Assembly (NCBI GenBank): GCA_947492575.1
Contig: CANLNK010000010.1
Location: 62,001-126,000, forward strand
DNA length: 64,000 bases
Origin: an uncultured Thalassotalea sp.
GTDB lineage: Bacteria; Pseudomonadota; Gammaproteobacteria; Enterobacterales; Alteromonadaceae
Direction: 5' to 3'
Made by a program: the position numbers and the translations under genes. Of the stretch, positions 37,922-47,605 are shown piece after piece (position 1 is the first letter of the stretch; every line of letters starts with the position of its first letter). The notes under the pieces were generated by a model. That model saw only the letters and a list, made by a program, of their open reading frames with translations. It ran no database searches and was not told where the DNA came from.

Positions 37922-39325
37922 ATGCCAGCGACTACGTTTCGAGATTTGTCGACAGGTAGCAAGCCTCTCGTGCTTTTTGAATTGCTTATCTTTATGGCAG
38001 CGCTTTTGCTCGCAATAAGCGCCTACCAGTGGTTTGAATTTGAATCACATATAGAAGTCCCTTCTAACGTGCGTTTTATTTACGCACTTGTATTCGCGTT
38101 AAGTGCACAACTGTCTTGTTTAGCATTGGGCCTATATAACACTAAATTGAGAGAGAGCTTTCGAGGCTTGTTCCGCAGGATTTTGTTAGCGGTGACAGTA
38201 GGCTTTGCCGTGGTGACTATCATTAACCCACTTTATGGTGATGATGCGGTGGCTATTGAGGTTTTAGGTGCAGCATCACTGATAAGTTTAGTCTTGATTA
38301 CACTGTTGCGCTACAGCGCCTATCAAGTTGATTTATTTGGTTTTAATAAACGCAATGTCTTAGTGCTTGGAGCAGGTGACCGTGCTTCGATAATTGAAAA
38401 ACGCATGCGTCGAGATGTTGATCGACAAGGCTTTAAAGTACATGGCTTTGTGGTAATGGAGGGTGATAACGAAGACGGTATTACCAGAGAAACTAAAATT
38501 CATCTCGAAGGGTCATTAGTCAGTTACGCCCTAGAAAATGATATCGACGAAATTGTGGTAGCCAGTGATGAAAGGCGAAATAATTTGCCTGTTGACGAGC
38601 TATTCGCTTGTAAAATTCGCGGTGTAGAAATTACAGAAATACTTGATTTTATCGAGCGTGAAACCGGTCAGATTGCGGTCAACCTTATTTACCCAAGTTG
38701 GGTTATTTACTCGAATGGTTTTGCGTCGACACACTACTTAAGAGACACACTAGACTGGTTGTTTAATGCGACCATTGCATTGTTCCTGCTATTACTCACG
38801 TGGCCTGTCATGTTGATTACGGCTTTGTTGATCAAGTTAGACGATGGCTGGTCAGCACCTATTTTCTATCGCCAAGAGCGTGTTGGTATGGATGGCCACC
38901 CGTTTTACATTATTAAATTTAGAAGTATGCGCACTGACGCCGAGAAAGATGGTGTTAAATGGGCAAGTAAAAACGATGATAGAACAACACGTATCGGCGG
39001 TTTTCTTCGTAAGTATCGTGTTGATGAATTACCGCAGATTTACAATGTAATTCGCGGCGATATGGGTTTTGTCGGACCTCGCCCAGAGCGTCCTGAGTTT
39101 GTTCAAAGCTTAGTTAAATCAATCCCTTATTACAATGAAAGACACAACGTTAAGCCTGGCTTAGCCGGTTGGGCTCAACTTAAGTACCCTTATGGTGCTA
39201 CGGAAAACGACGCGTTAGAAAAGCTCAAATACGACCTTTACTACATTAAGCATCGCAGCTTCTTTCTTGATGTACTGATATTAATCCGCACAGTCGAGAT
39301 TGTGATATTTGGTAAGGGTAGATAA
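37922..39325 (+). CDS. XrtA-system initiating sugar transferase (TIGR03013 type)
   Basis: A 467-residue polyprenyl-phosphate sugar-1-phosphate transferase. Four N-terminal transmembrane helices, a Rossmann-like CoA-binding domain (NVLVLGAGDRAS, about residue 140) and a C-terminal bacterial sugar transferase domain (FYRQERVGMDGHPFYIIKFR, KYRVDELPQIYNVIRGDM, GPRPERPEF). It probably starts the repeat unit on undecaprenyl phosphate. First gene of the plus-strand arm; the stop is adjacent to the next start. Confidence 0.93.
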   Translation: MPATTFRDLSTGSKPLVLFELLIFMAALLLAISAYQWFEFESHIEVPSNVRFIYALVFALSAQLSCLALGLYNTKLRESFRGLFRRILLAVTVGFAVVTIINPLYGDDAVAIEVLGAASLISLVLITLLRYSAYQVDLFGFNKRNVLVLGAGDRASIIEKRMRRDVDRQGFKVHGFVVMEGDNEDGITRETKIHLEGSLVSYALENDIDEIVVASDERRNNLPVDELFACKIRGVEITEILDFIERETGQIAVNLIYPSWVIYSNGFASTHYLRDTLDWLFNATIALFLLLLTWPVMLITALLIKLDDGWSAPIFYRQERVGMDGHPFYIIKFRSMRTDAEKDGVKWASKNDDRTTRIGGFLRKYRVDELPQIYNVIRGDMGFVGPRPERPEFVQSLVKSIPYYNERHNVKPGLAGWAQLKYPYGATENDALEKLKYDLYYIKHRSFFLDVLILIRTVEIVIFGKGR

Positions 39326-40180
39326 GTGTCAGTTGTAGTAAAACATGCGATGACTGTAGACGTGGAAGATTACTTCCACGTTTCAGCATTTGAAAACAAA
39401 ATTACATCAAAGGATTGGGCTAGTCTGCCGCTACGTGTCGAAAAAAACACGTATCGTTTGTTAGAGCTATTCGAAGAGCATAATGCTAAATGCACGTTCT
39501 TCACTTTGGGTTGGGTTGCAGAACATTGTCCTAATCTAATCAAAGCGATTGTTGATCAAGGACATGAGCTAGCAAGTCACGGTTATGATCACAAACGCGT
39601 GGTTAGCATGAATCCGAAGCAGTTCCGTGAAGATGTCGTTAAAAGCAAATCATTGTTAGAGGATGCTGGCGGATGTCAGATTGTTGGTTATAGAGCGCCA
39701 AGCTTTTCGTTTAATGCTGACAACCAATGGGCCTATGAAATATTGGTAGAACTTGGCTTCACCTACAGTTCTAGTACTTACCCGATTGAGCATGATTTGT
39801 ATGGTGTACCAGATTGGCCGCGATTTATTCACAAGCGCGACGAAGGCATTTTTGAAATTCCAATTCCGACCATTAGAGACGGTGAAGTCAATAAAGGCAT
39901 TGGTGGCGGTGGCTACTTCAGATTATATCCTTATTTCTATTCAAAACAGCGTATTGAGAAGTATCTTCAGCAAGAGTCGGCTCCTTACAGCTTTTACTTC
40001 CATCCTTGGGAAATCGACCCTGAACAACCGAAAATTTCAGGCGTCCCACTAAAATCTAAAGTTCGCCATTATATAAACCTGTCACGAATGGAAGATAAGA
40101 TAGTTAAACTATTGAAAGATTATCAATGGTCGACAATGCAAGATGTCTATCTGTCTGGCAATAGCCAAGAAGGTAAATAG
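39326..40180 (+). CDS. XrtA-system polysaccharide deacetylase
   Basis: A 284-residue NodB-type (CE4) deacetylase of the PEP-CTERM family (TIGR03006 type). The N-terminal MTVDVEDYFHVSAFE carries the catalytic and metal aspartates; GHELASHGYDH supplies metal histidines; YRAPSFSF is the third motif. No signal peptide is evident. It probably removes N-acetyl groups from the glycan or its precursor. GTG start, immediately after the sugar transferase stop. Confidence 0.92.
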   Translation: MSVVVKHAMTVDVEDYFHVSAFENKITSKDWASLPLRVEKNTYRLLELFEEHNAKCTFFTLGWVAEHCPNLIKAIVDQGHELASHGYDHKRVVSMNPKQFREDVVKSKSLLEDAGGCQIVGYRAPSFSFNADNQWAYEILVELGFTYSSSTYPIEHDLYGVPDWPRFIHKRDEGIFEIPIPTIRDGEVNKGIGGGGYFRLYPYFYSKQRIEKYLQQESAPYSFYFHPWEIDPEQPKISGVPLKSKVRHYINLSRMEDKIVKLLKDYQWSTMQDVYLSGNSQEGK

Positions 40181-40206
40181 ACACGGAAGTTTATGCAGGT
40201 GATATT

Positions 40207-41256
40207 TTGGCTACAGAATTACAAATACAACAACTAACCACTGACAACCCATCATTAAATGCCCAAGTTTGGGATGACTATGTAAAGCAACATGCTGAAG
40301 GCTCCTTTTTTCATTTAAGTGGCTGGCAGCAGGTTATTGCTGATGCTTTTGGACACCCTTGTTTTTATCTCGCTGCTATCCAAGAGCAAAAAGTTGTGGG
40401 TGTGCTGCCACTTGTTGAAGTGAAAAGTGCCTTGTTTGGCCATGCCCTCATATCAACACCATTTTGTGTTTATGGCGGAGCGATTGCCGATAGCGACGAT
40501 ACGCGTAAAGCACTAGAAGCCAAAGCTTGTCAATTGGCAGAAGAGCTCAGTGTTGATTATCTTGAACTACGATATCGAGACAAGCAAGACAGCGACTTAT
40601 TACTGAAACAGGCGCATAGTACCTTTGGCTGTGAGCTTGGAGAGGATGCTGAGAAAATTCTAGCAAATGTGAAGAAAAAGCAACGCGCTGTTATTCGTCA
40701 CTCACTCAAAAATGAATTGAGTGCCGAATTTAGCCATGAGTTAGATGACTTCTATCAATTGCTTTCTACTAGCTATCGAAATCTAGGCACACCGATTTTT
40801 AGTAAACGATATTTTCAAAGCCTCGTGAAATACTTTGGCAATCAGTTAGATGTGCTTGTGATAAAAGATGCCAATGGTCAACCATCAAATGCCGTGATGA
40901 ATTTCTACTTTAACGAGCAAGTATTGCCTTATTATGGTGGTGGTAATAGTGATGCACGCGCCCTCAAAAGTGCAGATTTCATGTATTACCAAGTGATGTG
41001 TAACGCACGAGAAAAAGGTTTCACTTGGTACGACTTTGGCCGAAGCAAAAATGATAGCGGACCATACAAATATAAGAAAAATTGGGGTATGGAGCCTCAA
41101 CCTTTGCATTACTATTATCACTTAGTTAACGCTGAAGCGTTGCCAAATCTGAGCCCGAACAACCCTAAATACAAATTGTTTATCGGTTTATGGCAGAAGT
41201 TACCTTTGTGGCTAAGTCAGTGGCTGGGGCCAAAGTTGTCGAAGTATTTAGGATAA
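40207..41256 (+). CDS. FemAB-family XrtA/PEP-CTERM system-associated protein
   Basis: A 349-residue cytosolic protein with the double GNAT-like fold of FemAB enzymes (TIGR03019 type), seen in GSFFHLSGWQQVIADAFGH and WYDFGRSKNDSGPYKYKKNW near the C-terminus. It may transfer an amino acid or acyl group to the polysaccharide or its precursor; the true substrate is unknown. A TTG start with AGGTG at 40197-40201. Confidence 0.88.
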   Translation: MATELQIQQLTTDNPSLNAQVWDDYVKQHAEGSFFHLSGWQQVIADAFGHPCFYLAAIQEQKVVGVLPLVEVKSALFGHALISTPFCVYGGAIADSDDTRKALEAKACQLAEELSVDYLELRYRDKQDSDLLLKQAHSTFGCELGEDAEKILANVKKKQRAVIRHSLKNELSAEFSHELDDFYQLLSTSYRNLGTPIFSKRYFQSLVKYFGNQLDVLVIKDANGQPSNAVMNFYFNEQVLPYYGGGNSDARALKSADFMYYQVMCNAREKGFTWYDFGRSKNDSGPYKYKKNWGMEPQPLHYYYHLVNAEALPNLSPNNPKYKLFIGLWQKLPLWLSQWLGPKLSKYLG

Positions 41257-41260
41257 GTTA

Positions 41261-42505
41261 ATGAGCAAATCTCCAGTTTTATTTTTGTGTCATCGTATTC
41301 CTTTTCCGCCGAACAAAGGCGATAAGATTACGACATTCAATTTACTTAAATTTCTTGCGAAACATTATGACGTGCATTTGGGCTTCTTTCTCGACGACCC
41401 TTTCGACAAGCAGTATGTGCCTGCGCTAGATGAATATTGCAAAAGTAAGTTCTATATCGATATTTGTGATCGTAAACAATCAATTAGTGGCCTAAAAGCG
41501 CTTGTGTCCAACGATGCGATCACTATTGAACACTATAAAGAGCCAGCATTTCAAACCTGGGTAGATAAAACTATTGCAAAGCAAGGTATTCAAGCTTTGT
41601 TCGTGTATTCATCAGGAATAGCTCAATTTGTTCAATCATATGTCCATGATGAACGATACGTAAAAGTACTCGATATGGCGGATATTGATTCTGATAAATG
41701 GCGTCAATATGCGGAAAACAAGCCTTGGTTCACACGCTGGATTTATGCGCGTGAACAGCGCAAACTTGCCACATACGAGCAACAAATGCTTAACGACTTT
41801 AATGCAGTAACACTGATTTCAGATGAAGAAGCCAAGCTGTTCCGTGAAATGTCTCCGGCACCGCTTCGCCACAAAGTTCACACCTTGTCCAATGGGGTAG
41901 ATACTGATTACTTCTGCCCGACAGCAGAATTCGACCTTACGGATTTACCTCAGCTTGCGCCGCTATCGATTTGTTTTACAGGCGCGATGGATTATTGGGC
42001 GAATGTTGATGCAGTGGTATGGTTTTGTGAAAATGTCTGGCCAAGTATCATTAGTCAGCATCCTGAATGTAAGTTCTACATTGTAGGTGGCAACCCAACA
42101 GTGAAAGTACAAAAGCTCGCAAACCTTAATGGTGTTGTAGTGACTGGCCGTGTGCCTGATGTACGACCATATATCGATGCCTCAGTAGCAGCTGTGGCGC
42201 CAATGCGTATTGCTCGTGGAATACAGAATAAAGTACTAGAAGCCATGGCTATGGCTAAACCTGTTGTGATGACAACGATGGGACAAGAAGGTATTGAAAT
42301 GCCGAGTGTTCAGCAACCATTTGTTTTAGATGATGCTGCGGCTTTTGGTGAGGCGGTCAACCTATTACTTAATCAGTTTAAGAGCCAGGAGACGCTGGAT
42401 TTCAGCGAAAATAGGACTTGGATTGTCGACCGTTATGGTTGGGACGGCGCACTTCGCACACTACCTAGCATGCTAGCCGCACAAGATACTAAGGATAATT
42501 TATGA
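41261..42505 (+). CDS. TIGR03087-type XrtA-system glycosyltransferase
   Basis: A 414-residue GT4-like enzyme. The N-terminus FLCHRIPFPPNKGDKITTF is characteristic of the PEP-CTERM stp1 family. The donor-binding half holds CFTGAMDYWANVDAV and the segment APMRIARGIQNKVLEAMAMA. It adds a sugar to the lipid-linked repeat unit (inference). Overlaps the GHMP kinase gene by four bases (ATGA). Confidence 0.92.
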   Translation: MSKSPVLFLCHRIPFPPNKGDKITTFNLLKFLAKHYDVHLGFFLDDPFDKQYVPALDEYCKSKFYIDICDRKQSISGLKALVSNDAITIEHYKEPAFQTWVDKTIAKQGIQALFVYSSGIAQFVQSYVHDERYVKVLDMADIDSDKWRQYAENKPWFTRWIYAREQRKLATYEQQMLNDFNAVTLISDEEAKLFREMSPAPLRHKVHTLSNGVDTDYFCPTAEFDLTDLPQLAPLSICFTGAMDYWANVDAVVWFCENVWPSIISQHPECKFYIVGGNPTVKVQKLANLNGVVVTGRVPDVRPYIDASVAAVAPMRIARGIQNKVLEAMAMAKPVVMTTMGQEGIEMPSVQQPFVLDDAAAFGEAVNLLLNQFKSQETLDFSENRTWIVDRYGWDGALRTLPSMLAAQDTKDNL

Positions 42506-43527
42506 TAGTTCGTGCAAAAGCACCATTACGTATTGGCTTAGCTGGCGGTGGAACGGATGTTTCTCCGTATAGTGATGACTTTGGCGGCTGCATTTTAAAT
42601 GCCACCATTAATATGTTCGCTTACACTACGATAGAGGTAAGGGAAGATAGCCAAGTTTATTTCGAAGCATCAGATTTAGGTAGAGACTTTCAAGCAGAAG
42701 CTGACTCAAATATAGCACTTGATGGCGATTTATTGCTTCATAAAGCGGTTTATAACCGTGTTATTCGTGATTTTAATAACAATGAGCCTATTGCAATTAG
42801 TGTGATCACATACAGTGATGCGCCTCCTGGCAGTGGATTGGGCTCATCATCCACCATGGTAGTGTCAATGCTTGCCGCATACCGCGAATTACTTAAATTA
42901 CCGCTGGGTGAGTATGATCTTGCTCACTTAGCATTTGAAATTGAGCGTGAAGATTGCCAGCTATCAGGTGGTAAGCAAGATCAATACGCCGCAACCTTCG
43001 GCGGTGTGAACTTTATGGAATTTAATCAAGAAAATGTCTTGGTGAACCCGTTGCGTATTCGCACCGATATTTTGAATGAAATAGAAAGCCAAATGGTTCT
43101 TTATTTTACGGGCGTTTCACGGGATTCCGCGAAAATTATCGACGACCAGATTAAAGCATCAACTGATAAGGACGACAGTAAGTCACTGGAGTCTTTACAT
43201 CAAGTTAAACAGCATGCGTTTGATATGAAAGAGTGCCTACTGCGCAATGATATCGATGGCATGTCAGATATTTTAAAAGCGTCTTGGATAGCGAAAAAGG
43301 GCACTTCAAGTTCTATTTCGAACCCTCATGTTGAAAAGGTTTCCGAATTGGTATTAAAAAATGGTGCTAAGTCATTAAAACTATCAGGCGCAGGTGGCGG
43401 GGGCTTTATGATGATCTTTGCTGAGCCCACGAAGAAGCATGCATTGATGAGTTTATTAGAAAAAACAGATGGCCAAGTTCATAAATTTCAGCTGACACAA
43501 ATGGGAGTCCAAGCATGGACAGTTTAG
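42502..43527 (+). CDS. hddA: D-glycero-D-manno-heptose 7-phosphate kinase-like GHMP kinase
   Basis: A 341-residue GHMP kinase. PLRIGLAGGGTDVSPYSDDFGG at the N-terminus and the ATP loop PPGSGLGSSSTM are the marks of HddA-type enzymes. It would phosphorylate heptose 7-phosphate at C1 for GDP-D-glycero-alpha-D-manno-heptose. The two following genes (gmhA-like isomerase and nucleotidyltransferase) supply the flanking steps. Overlap ATGA with the preceding gene and 13 bases with the next indicate one operon. Confidence 0.85.
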   Translation: MIVRAKAPLRIGLAGGGTDVSPYSDDFGGCILNATINMFAYTTIEVREDSQVYFEASDLGRDFQAEADSNIALDGDLLLHKAVYNRVIRDFNNNEPIAISVITYSDAPPGSGLGSSSTMVVSMLAAYRELLKLPLGEYDLAHLAFEIEREDCQLSGGKQDQYAATFGGVNFMEFNQENVLVNPLRIRTDILNEIESQMVLYFTGVSRDSAKIIDDQIKASTDKDDSKSLESLHQVKQHAFDMKECLLRNDIDGMSDILKASWIAKKGTSSSISNPHVEKVSELVLKNGAKSLKLSGAGGGGFMMIFAEPTKKHALMSLLEKTDGQVHKFQLTQMGVQAWTV

Positions 43528-44111
43528 CCTACATAAAAAAGCATTTTGAAAAAACGATCGAAACGAAACAAAAGATTCTACAAGACGAAGCGCTAATGAA
43601 TAGCATTGTTGAAGCTGCAGAGCTTTGCATCAGTGCATTAAACAATGGTAATAAAATTATCTTTGCCGGTAACGGCGGCAGCGCAGCAGATTCTCAGCAT
43701 CTGGCGGCAGAATTTGTTAGCCGCTTCAATTTTGATCGCCCAGGCTTACCGTCTATAGCGTTAACTACAGACACTTCGATGTTAACCGCGATTGGTAACG
43801 ACTATGGTTTCCTGCAGTTGTTTGCTCGTCAAATTCAAGCCAATGGCCAAGCGGGTGACGTATATTTTGGCATTAGCACATCTGGTAATTCGGCCAACAT
43901 TTTAGAGTCGGTTACAATGGCTAAATCTATGGGTATTAAAACCGTAGCGCTTTGTGGTAACAAAGGTAAGTTACCAGAAGTGTGCGACATGGCGCTGCAA
44001 GTGCCTTCAGGATCTACGCCTTATATTCAAGAGTCACATATCTCAATTGGCCATATTATTTGTGGCATTGTAGAAGAAGTGATGTTTGCAAGTTACAAAC
44101 CTGAACACTAG
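43515..44111 (+). CDS. gmhA: Sedoheptulose 7-phosphate isomerase
   Basis: A 198-residue SIS-domain isomerase converting sedoheptulose 7-phosphate to D-glycero-D-manno-heptose 7-phosphate. The substrate-binding motif is FAGNGGSAADSQHLAAEF; TSGNSANIL and QESHISIGHIICGIVE follow. Located between the heptose kinase and the nucleotidyltransferase. An LPS-dedicated gmhA copy may exist elsewhere. Confidence 0.9.
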   Translation: MDSLAYIKKHFEKTIETKQKILQDEALMNSIVEAAELCISALNNGNKIIFAGNGGSAADSQHLAAEFVSRFNFDRPGLPSIALTTDTSMLTAIGNDYGFLQLFARQIQANGQAGDVYFGISTSGNSANILESVTMAKSMGIKTVALCGNKGKLPEVCDMALQVPSGSTPYIQESHISIGHIICGIVEEVMFASYKPEH

Positions 44112-44128
44112 GCGCTGGGCTTAATTTG

Positions 44129-44872
44129 ATGGAAGCAATTTTATTAGCGGGTGGTTTAGGAACTCGATTGCATAAGGTGACTGGAGATCGATATCCGAAG
44201 TCACTTGCAGAAGTGAACGGTCATCCTTTTATTCACTACATCGTGAAATATTTGCAGAGCATGGGCGTGAAGCGCTTTGTCTTTGCTGTGTCTCATCATG
44301 CAGAGATGATTGTCGACAGCATCAATAGCACGTTTCCATCACTTGATGTTGAGTTCTCATTTGAAAACGAACCATTAGGTACTGGCGGCGCAATTAAACA
44401 GGCGATGACTCATATTCAAGGCGAGTGTGCATTGGTGGTTAACTCGGATTCTTTTATGGAGTTCTCGCTGGAAAGTTTTATAGGCTTTGCCCAGAACCAT
44501 TTTGCGAATAGTGCGGTTACCCGCAACCAAGAAGCACAACTGGCGATCGTTTGTACCAAGGTCGATGATATTAGCCGTTTCGGCGCCGCTGATATTAGCG
44601 ATGAAGAGGTTCTACAGCAGTTTTTTGAAAAAGGTCGCACTGGCAGTGGTTACATTAATTCTGGCATTTATTTAATCAATAAAGAGCACCCGCTACTGAA
44701 TAAATTAAGCGGTAAGTTCAGCTTCGAAAATGAGGTACTCGCCAACAGTGAATACCCGGTATTTGCCTATAAAAATTCAGGGTTATTTTTTGATATAGGT
44801 ACGCCAGATGATTTTGCTGGAGCGCAAGCACTGGTGGAAAATCACGGTCATTTATTTTTAGCCAGTGACTGA
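44129..44872 (+). CDS. hddC: Nucleotidyltransferase, probable heptose 1-phosphate guanylyltransferase
   Basis: A 247-residue sugar-nucleotide pyrophosphorylase. The signature LLAGGLGTRLHKVTGDRYPKS and the metal-site VVNSDSFMEF are present. Position after hddA and gmhA points to HddC, which activates heptose 1-phosphate as the GDP sugar; GDP versus other nucleotides cannot be told by eye. The ATG at 44129 is preferred over an adjacent TTG at 44126. No GmhB-like phosphatase lies in the window. Confidence 0.8.
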   Translation: MEAILLAGGLGTRLHKVTGDRYPKSLAEVNGHPFIHYIVKYLQSMGVKRFVFAVSHHAEMIVDSINSTFPSLDVEFSFENEPLGTGGAIKQAMTHIQGECALVVNSDSFMEFSLESFIGFAQNHFANSAVTRNQEAQLAIVCTKVDDISRFGAADISDEEVLQQFFEKGRTGSGYINSGIYLINKEHPLLNKLSGKFSFENEVLANSEYPVFAYKNSGLFFDIGTPDDFAGAQALVENHGHLFLASD

Positions 44873-44930
44873 CAACTAGCAACCCCCTTATTGATAACTA
44901 TTAAAACAACACAACGTAAGTAGCGAAACT

Positions 44931-46466
44931 ATGGACTCTCAAGTAATGGAAAATGCAAAGAGTAATTCTAGGATGATTTATCATCTGTTATTTTCGTTTC
45001 TGTTAATTGTTTGGTTCGGTGTGTATTTTGATGTGCTCGCCAATATGGTGTCGGTCTGGAATGGCTCAGAAACGTATAGCTATTGCTACTTAATCCTGCC
45101 GGTTGTTTTGTATCTGCTGCATGAAAAAAGAGAAGCACTATTACACCAAGTGCCTTATCAAACCTCCAGCATATTTATAGTTATACTCCTCATTGGGCAA
45201 GTTGGTTTTTTGCTCGCTAGCCTTGTTGGTGTAGGTATTCTTACTCACTTTGCTGCTTATGGTTCACTCATTTGTTTGATTGCCATTGTTTATGGTTGGC
45301 AGTTTTTAAAGTTTGCAGCATTTCCATTGTTTTTCTTGGTATTTAGCATTCCTATGGGGGAAGAGCTAGTACCTACACTGCAAGAAGTCACTGCCGATAT
45401 TAGTATGGTACTCGTGCGTATGGCTGACATTCCCGTGTATCGTGAAGGCTTATATATATACATACCCAACGGCACATTCGAAGTTGCTGAGGCTTGTTCA
45501 GGTATTCGTTTCCTTATCGCTACAATTGTTATGGGCGTGCTTTACGGATACGTGTTTTATGCAATGCTTTGGAAACGCTTGGTATTTATAGGTATTAGTA
45601 TCCTTGTACCTATTATTGCTAATGGCATTCGAGCGTTTGGTATCATCTATATTGGCCATGTTACCGATATGGAACATGCGGTTGGTGCAGACCATCTAGT
45701 GTATGGCTGGGTGTTTTTTGCAATCGTGATGGCACTGCTAATTTTTATTGGCAATTTATGGCAAGATCCATCATCGGAATTGAAAAGCCAGCAAGCAAAA
45801 GGTAAACAAACCCAAAATAACGCGTCTAATATACCAACCATTAAAACAGGTTTTACGCCTTCGAACTACGTTATCGCCGTTACTACTTTGTTCGTGCTTG
45901 TATCAAAGCCTGCATACTTATACTTTGTCATAGAAAGTAAAGATTTGCAGTTAAATAAACCACCGCTGGTTGCTTATCTAGATGAACTTGAGCAGGAAGC
46001 CGAATCTTCTTGGTATCCACAATTTAACAATGCTGATGTGCAATATCATACCAATGTTGAATACAACGATGAGAACATCGCCATTTATGCTGCTTATTTT
46101 GAAGAAGACAACGAGCATAAGGAGTTAATTAGCTCTGCTAACCGACTCTTTGATATTGATAAGTTCTCCATTCAAAGCACTCGGCGTATTCATCCCAATA
46201 TTGATAACCTCGCTACCGAAGCGACGGTATTACATATCGTGGACATTGGTGGAGCGAAGAAAAGAGTGCTCTACTGGTATCAAGTTGCCGATATCGCGTC
46301 GAGTAACAAAATTCAGGTTAAAAAGGCACAGCTTATCGAAAAACTGGCTGGTCGTTCTGGCGCAGGCTATTTACTGGCCATAGAACTGCCTATAGGCGTC
46401 GATGATCAAGAAGAAATTAATCGGCTAATTAAGTATCTTCAGGTTGATTTCGCGGAAAAGAGCTGA
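44931..46466 (+). CDS. xrtA: Exosortase A with C-terminal EpsI domain
   Basis: A 511-residue inner-membrane transpeptidase-like enzyme. The N-terminal exosortase domain has about eight transmembrane segments with the catalytic triad: C189 in EACSGIRFL, R234 in NGIRAFG and H255 in GADHLVYGW. The C-terminal part (from about residue 300) is an EpsI-like periplasmic domain, the fusion usual for XrtA. It cleaves PEP-CTERM sorting signals and links the proteins to the secreted glycan. No PEP-CTERM protein is encoded in this window. Confidence 0.94.
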   Translation: MDSQVMENAKSNSRMIYHLLFSFLLIVWFGVYFDVLANMVSVWNGSETYSYCYLILPVVLYLLHEKREALLHQVPYQTSSIFIVILLIGQVGFLLASLVGVGILTHFAAYGSLICLIAIVYGWQFLKFAAFPLFFLVFSIPMGEELVPTLQEVTADISMVLVRMADIPVYREGLYIYIPNGTFEVAEACSGIRFLIATIVMGVLYGYVFYAMLWKRLVFIGISILVPIIANGIRAFGIIYIGHVTDMEHAVGADHLVYGWVFFAIVMALLIFIGNLWQDPSSELKSQQAKGKQTQNNASNIPTIKTGFTPSNYVIAVTTLFVLVSKPAYLYFVIESKDLQLNKPPLVAYLDELEQEAESSWYPQFNNADVQYHTNVEYNDENIAIYAAYFEEDNEHKELISSANRLFDIDKFSIQSTRRIHPNIDNLATEATVLHIVDIGGAKKRVLYWYQVADIASSNKIQVKKAQLIEKLAGRSGAGYLLAIELPIGVDDQEEINRLIKYLQVDFAEKS

Positions 46467-46476
46467 GTACCGTCAA

Positions 46477-47604
46477 GTGAGTTTGTTAGTGGGGCAAAAG
46501 AAAGTAATCGCGCATCTAGTTTATCGGTTTGATATAGGTGGACTAGAGCGCGTGATGGTGAATTGCATTAATGCCATGCCTGAATGTGATCACGTGATTA
46601 TTGCGTTAACAGAGGCGTCTGATTTTGCACAGCACCTTAATCAAGAAACACCAGTTTACGCACTTAATAAGTCTCAAGGCAAAGATTTAGGCAGCCATTG
46701 GCGATTGCTGGGTTTACTACGCAAGGTTAAGCCGGATGTTTTACACACTTATAATTTAGCGGCAATTGAATATCACCCGATAGCTTATTTAGGGGGTGTA
46801 AAAGGGCATATCCATGCTGAGCATGGTCGAGAGATTTCTGACCCAAAAGGTCTGAATGCGAAGCATAATTTGCTACGCCGATTAATGTCGCCATTTATTG
46901 ATCACTACGTCGCAGTATCTACTGATCTTCATCATTGGTTAACGGATGTGGTTGAGATATCACCTAAAAAAGTAACCTTGATTCGAAATGGTATTGATAT
47001 TTCAAGGTTTTCGCCTAGTTACAATAAAGGTGACGAGAAGCTAGGTACCGTTAAGTCAAGTACCGTTAATTTCATCCATGTTGCTCGGCTTAACCCAGTT
47101 AAAGACCAACAAAGTTTAATTAACGCATTTGCACAACTCTCGCATCAATACAGCAATATTCATCTTACTATTGTAGGTGATGGCGAGTTAATGGATATGT
47201 TAACTGAACTGAGTTCTAGCTTAGGTATGGCAGAGAAGATTACGTTTACTGGTGCAAGAGACGATATTGCCGATTTGCTGAGCGCTGCTGATGTATTCGT
47301 GTTGTCTTCTATTGCTGAGGGAATTCCGATGACCGTGTTGGAAGCGATGGCTTCAGGTTTGCCGGTAATCAGTACTAATGTTGGTGGTTTATCTGAGCTC
47401 ATTACTGAAAATCAAACGGGTAAGCTCGTTCCTGTACAGCAAAGTGAAGCACTGGCCTGTGCTATGGGTGACTATGTGCAATATCCAGAAAATATTGCTC
47501 TTCAGGGTAAAAATGCACAGCACTTTATTATTGATAATTTCTCTGAACAAAGCATGATAAAAGCTTATCAACAACTCTATTCTTCATCTTTAGGGCTTAA
47601 TTAG
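46477..47604 (+). CDS. TIGR03088-type XrtA-system glycosyltransferase
   Basis: A GT4-family enzyme of about 375 residues. KVIAHLVYRFDIGGLERVMV at the N-terminus is typical of the PEP-CTERM stp2 family; the donor domain has NFIHVARLNPVKDQ and SSIAEGIPMTVLEAMASGLP. The start is uncertain: GTG at 46477 avoids overlap with xrtA; TTG at 46444 would overlap it and add 11 residues, and GTG at 46489 is also possible. Cotranscribed with the amidotransferase gene, one base downstream. Confidence 0.88.
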   Translation: MSLLVGQKKVIAHLVYRFDIGGLERVMVNCINAMPECDHVIIALTEASDFAQHLNQETPVYALNKSQGKDLGSHWRLLGLLRKVKPDVLHTYNLAAIEYHPIAYLGGVKGHIHAEHGREISDPKGLNAKHNLLRRLMSPFIDHYVAVSTDLHHWLTDVVEISPKKVTLIRNGIDISRFSPSYNKGDEKLGTVKSSTVNFIHVARLNPVKDQQSLINAFAQLSHQYSNIHLTIVGDGELMDMLTELSSSLGMAEKITFTGARDDIADLLSAADVFVLSSIAEGIPMTVLEAMASGLPVISTNVGGLSELITENQTGKLVPVQQSEALACAMGDYVQYPENIALQGKNAQHFIIDNFSEQSMIKAYQQLYSSSLGLN

Positions 47605-47605
47605 T

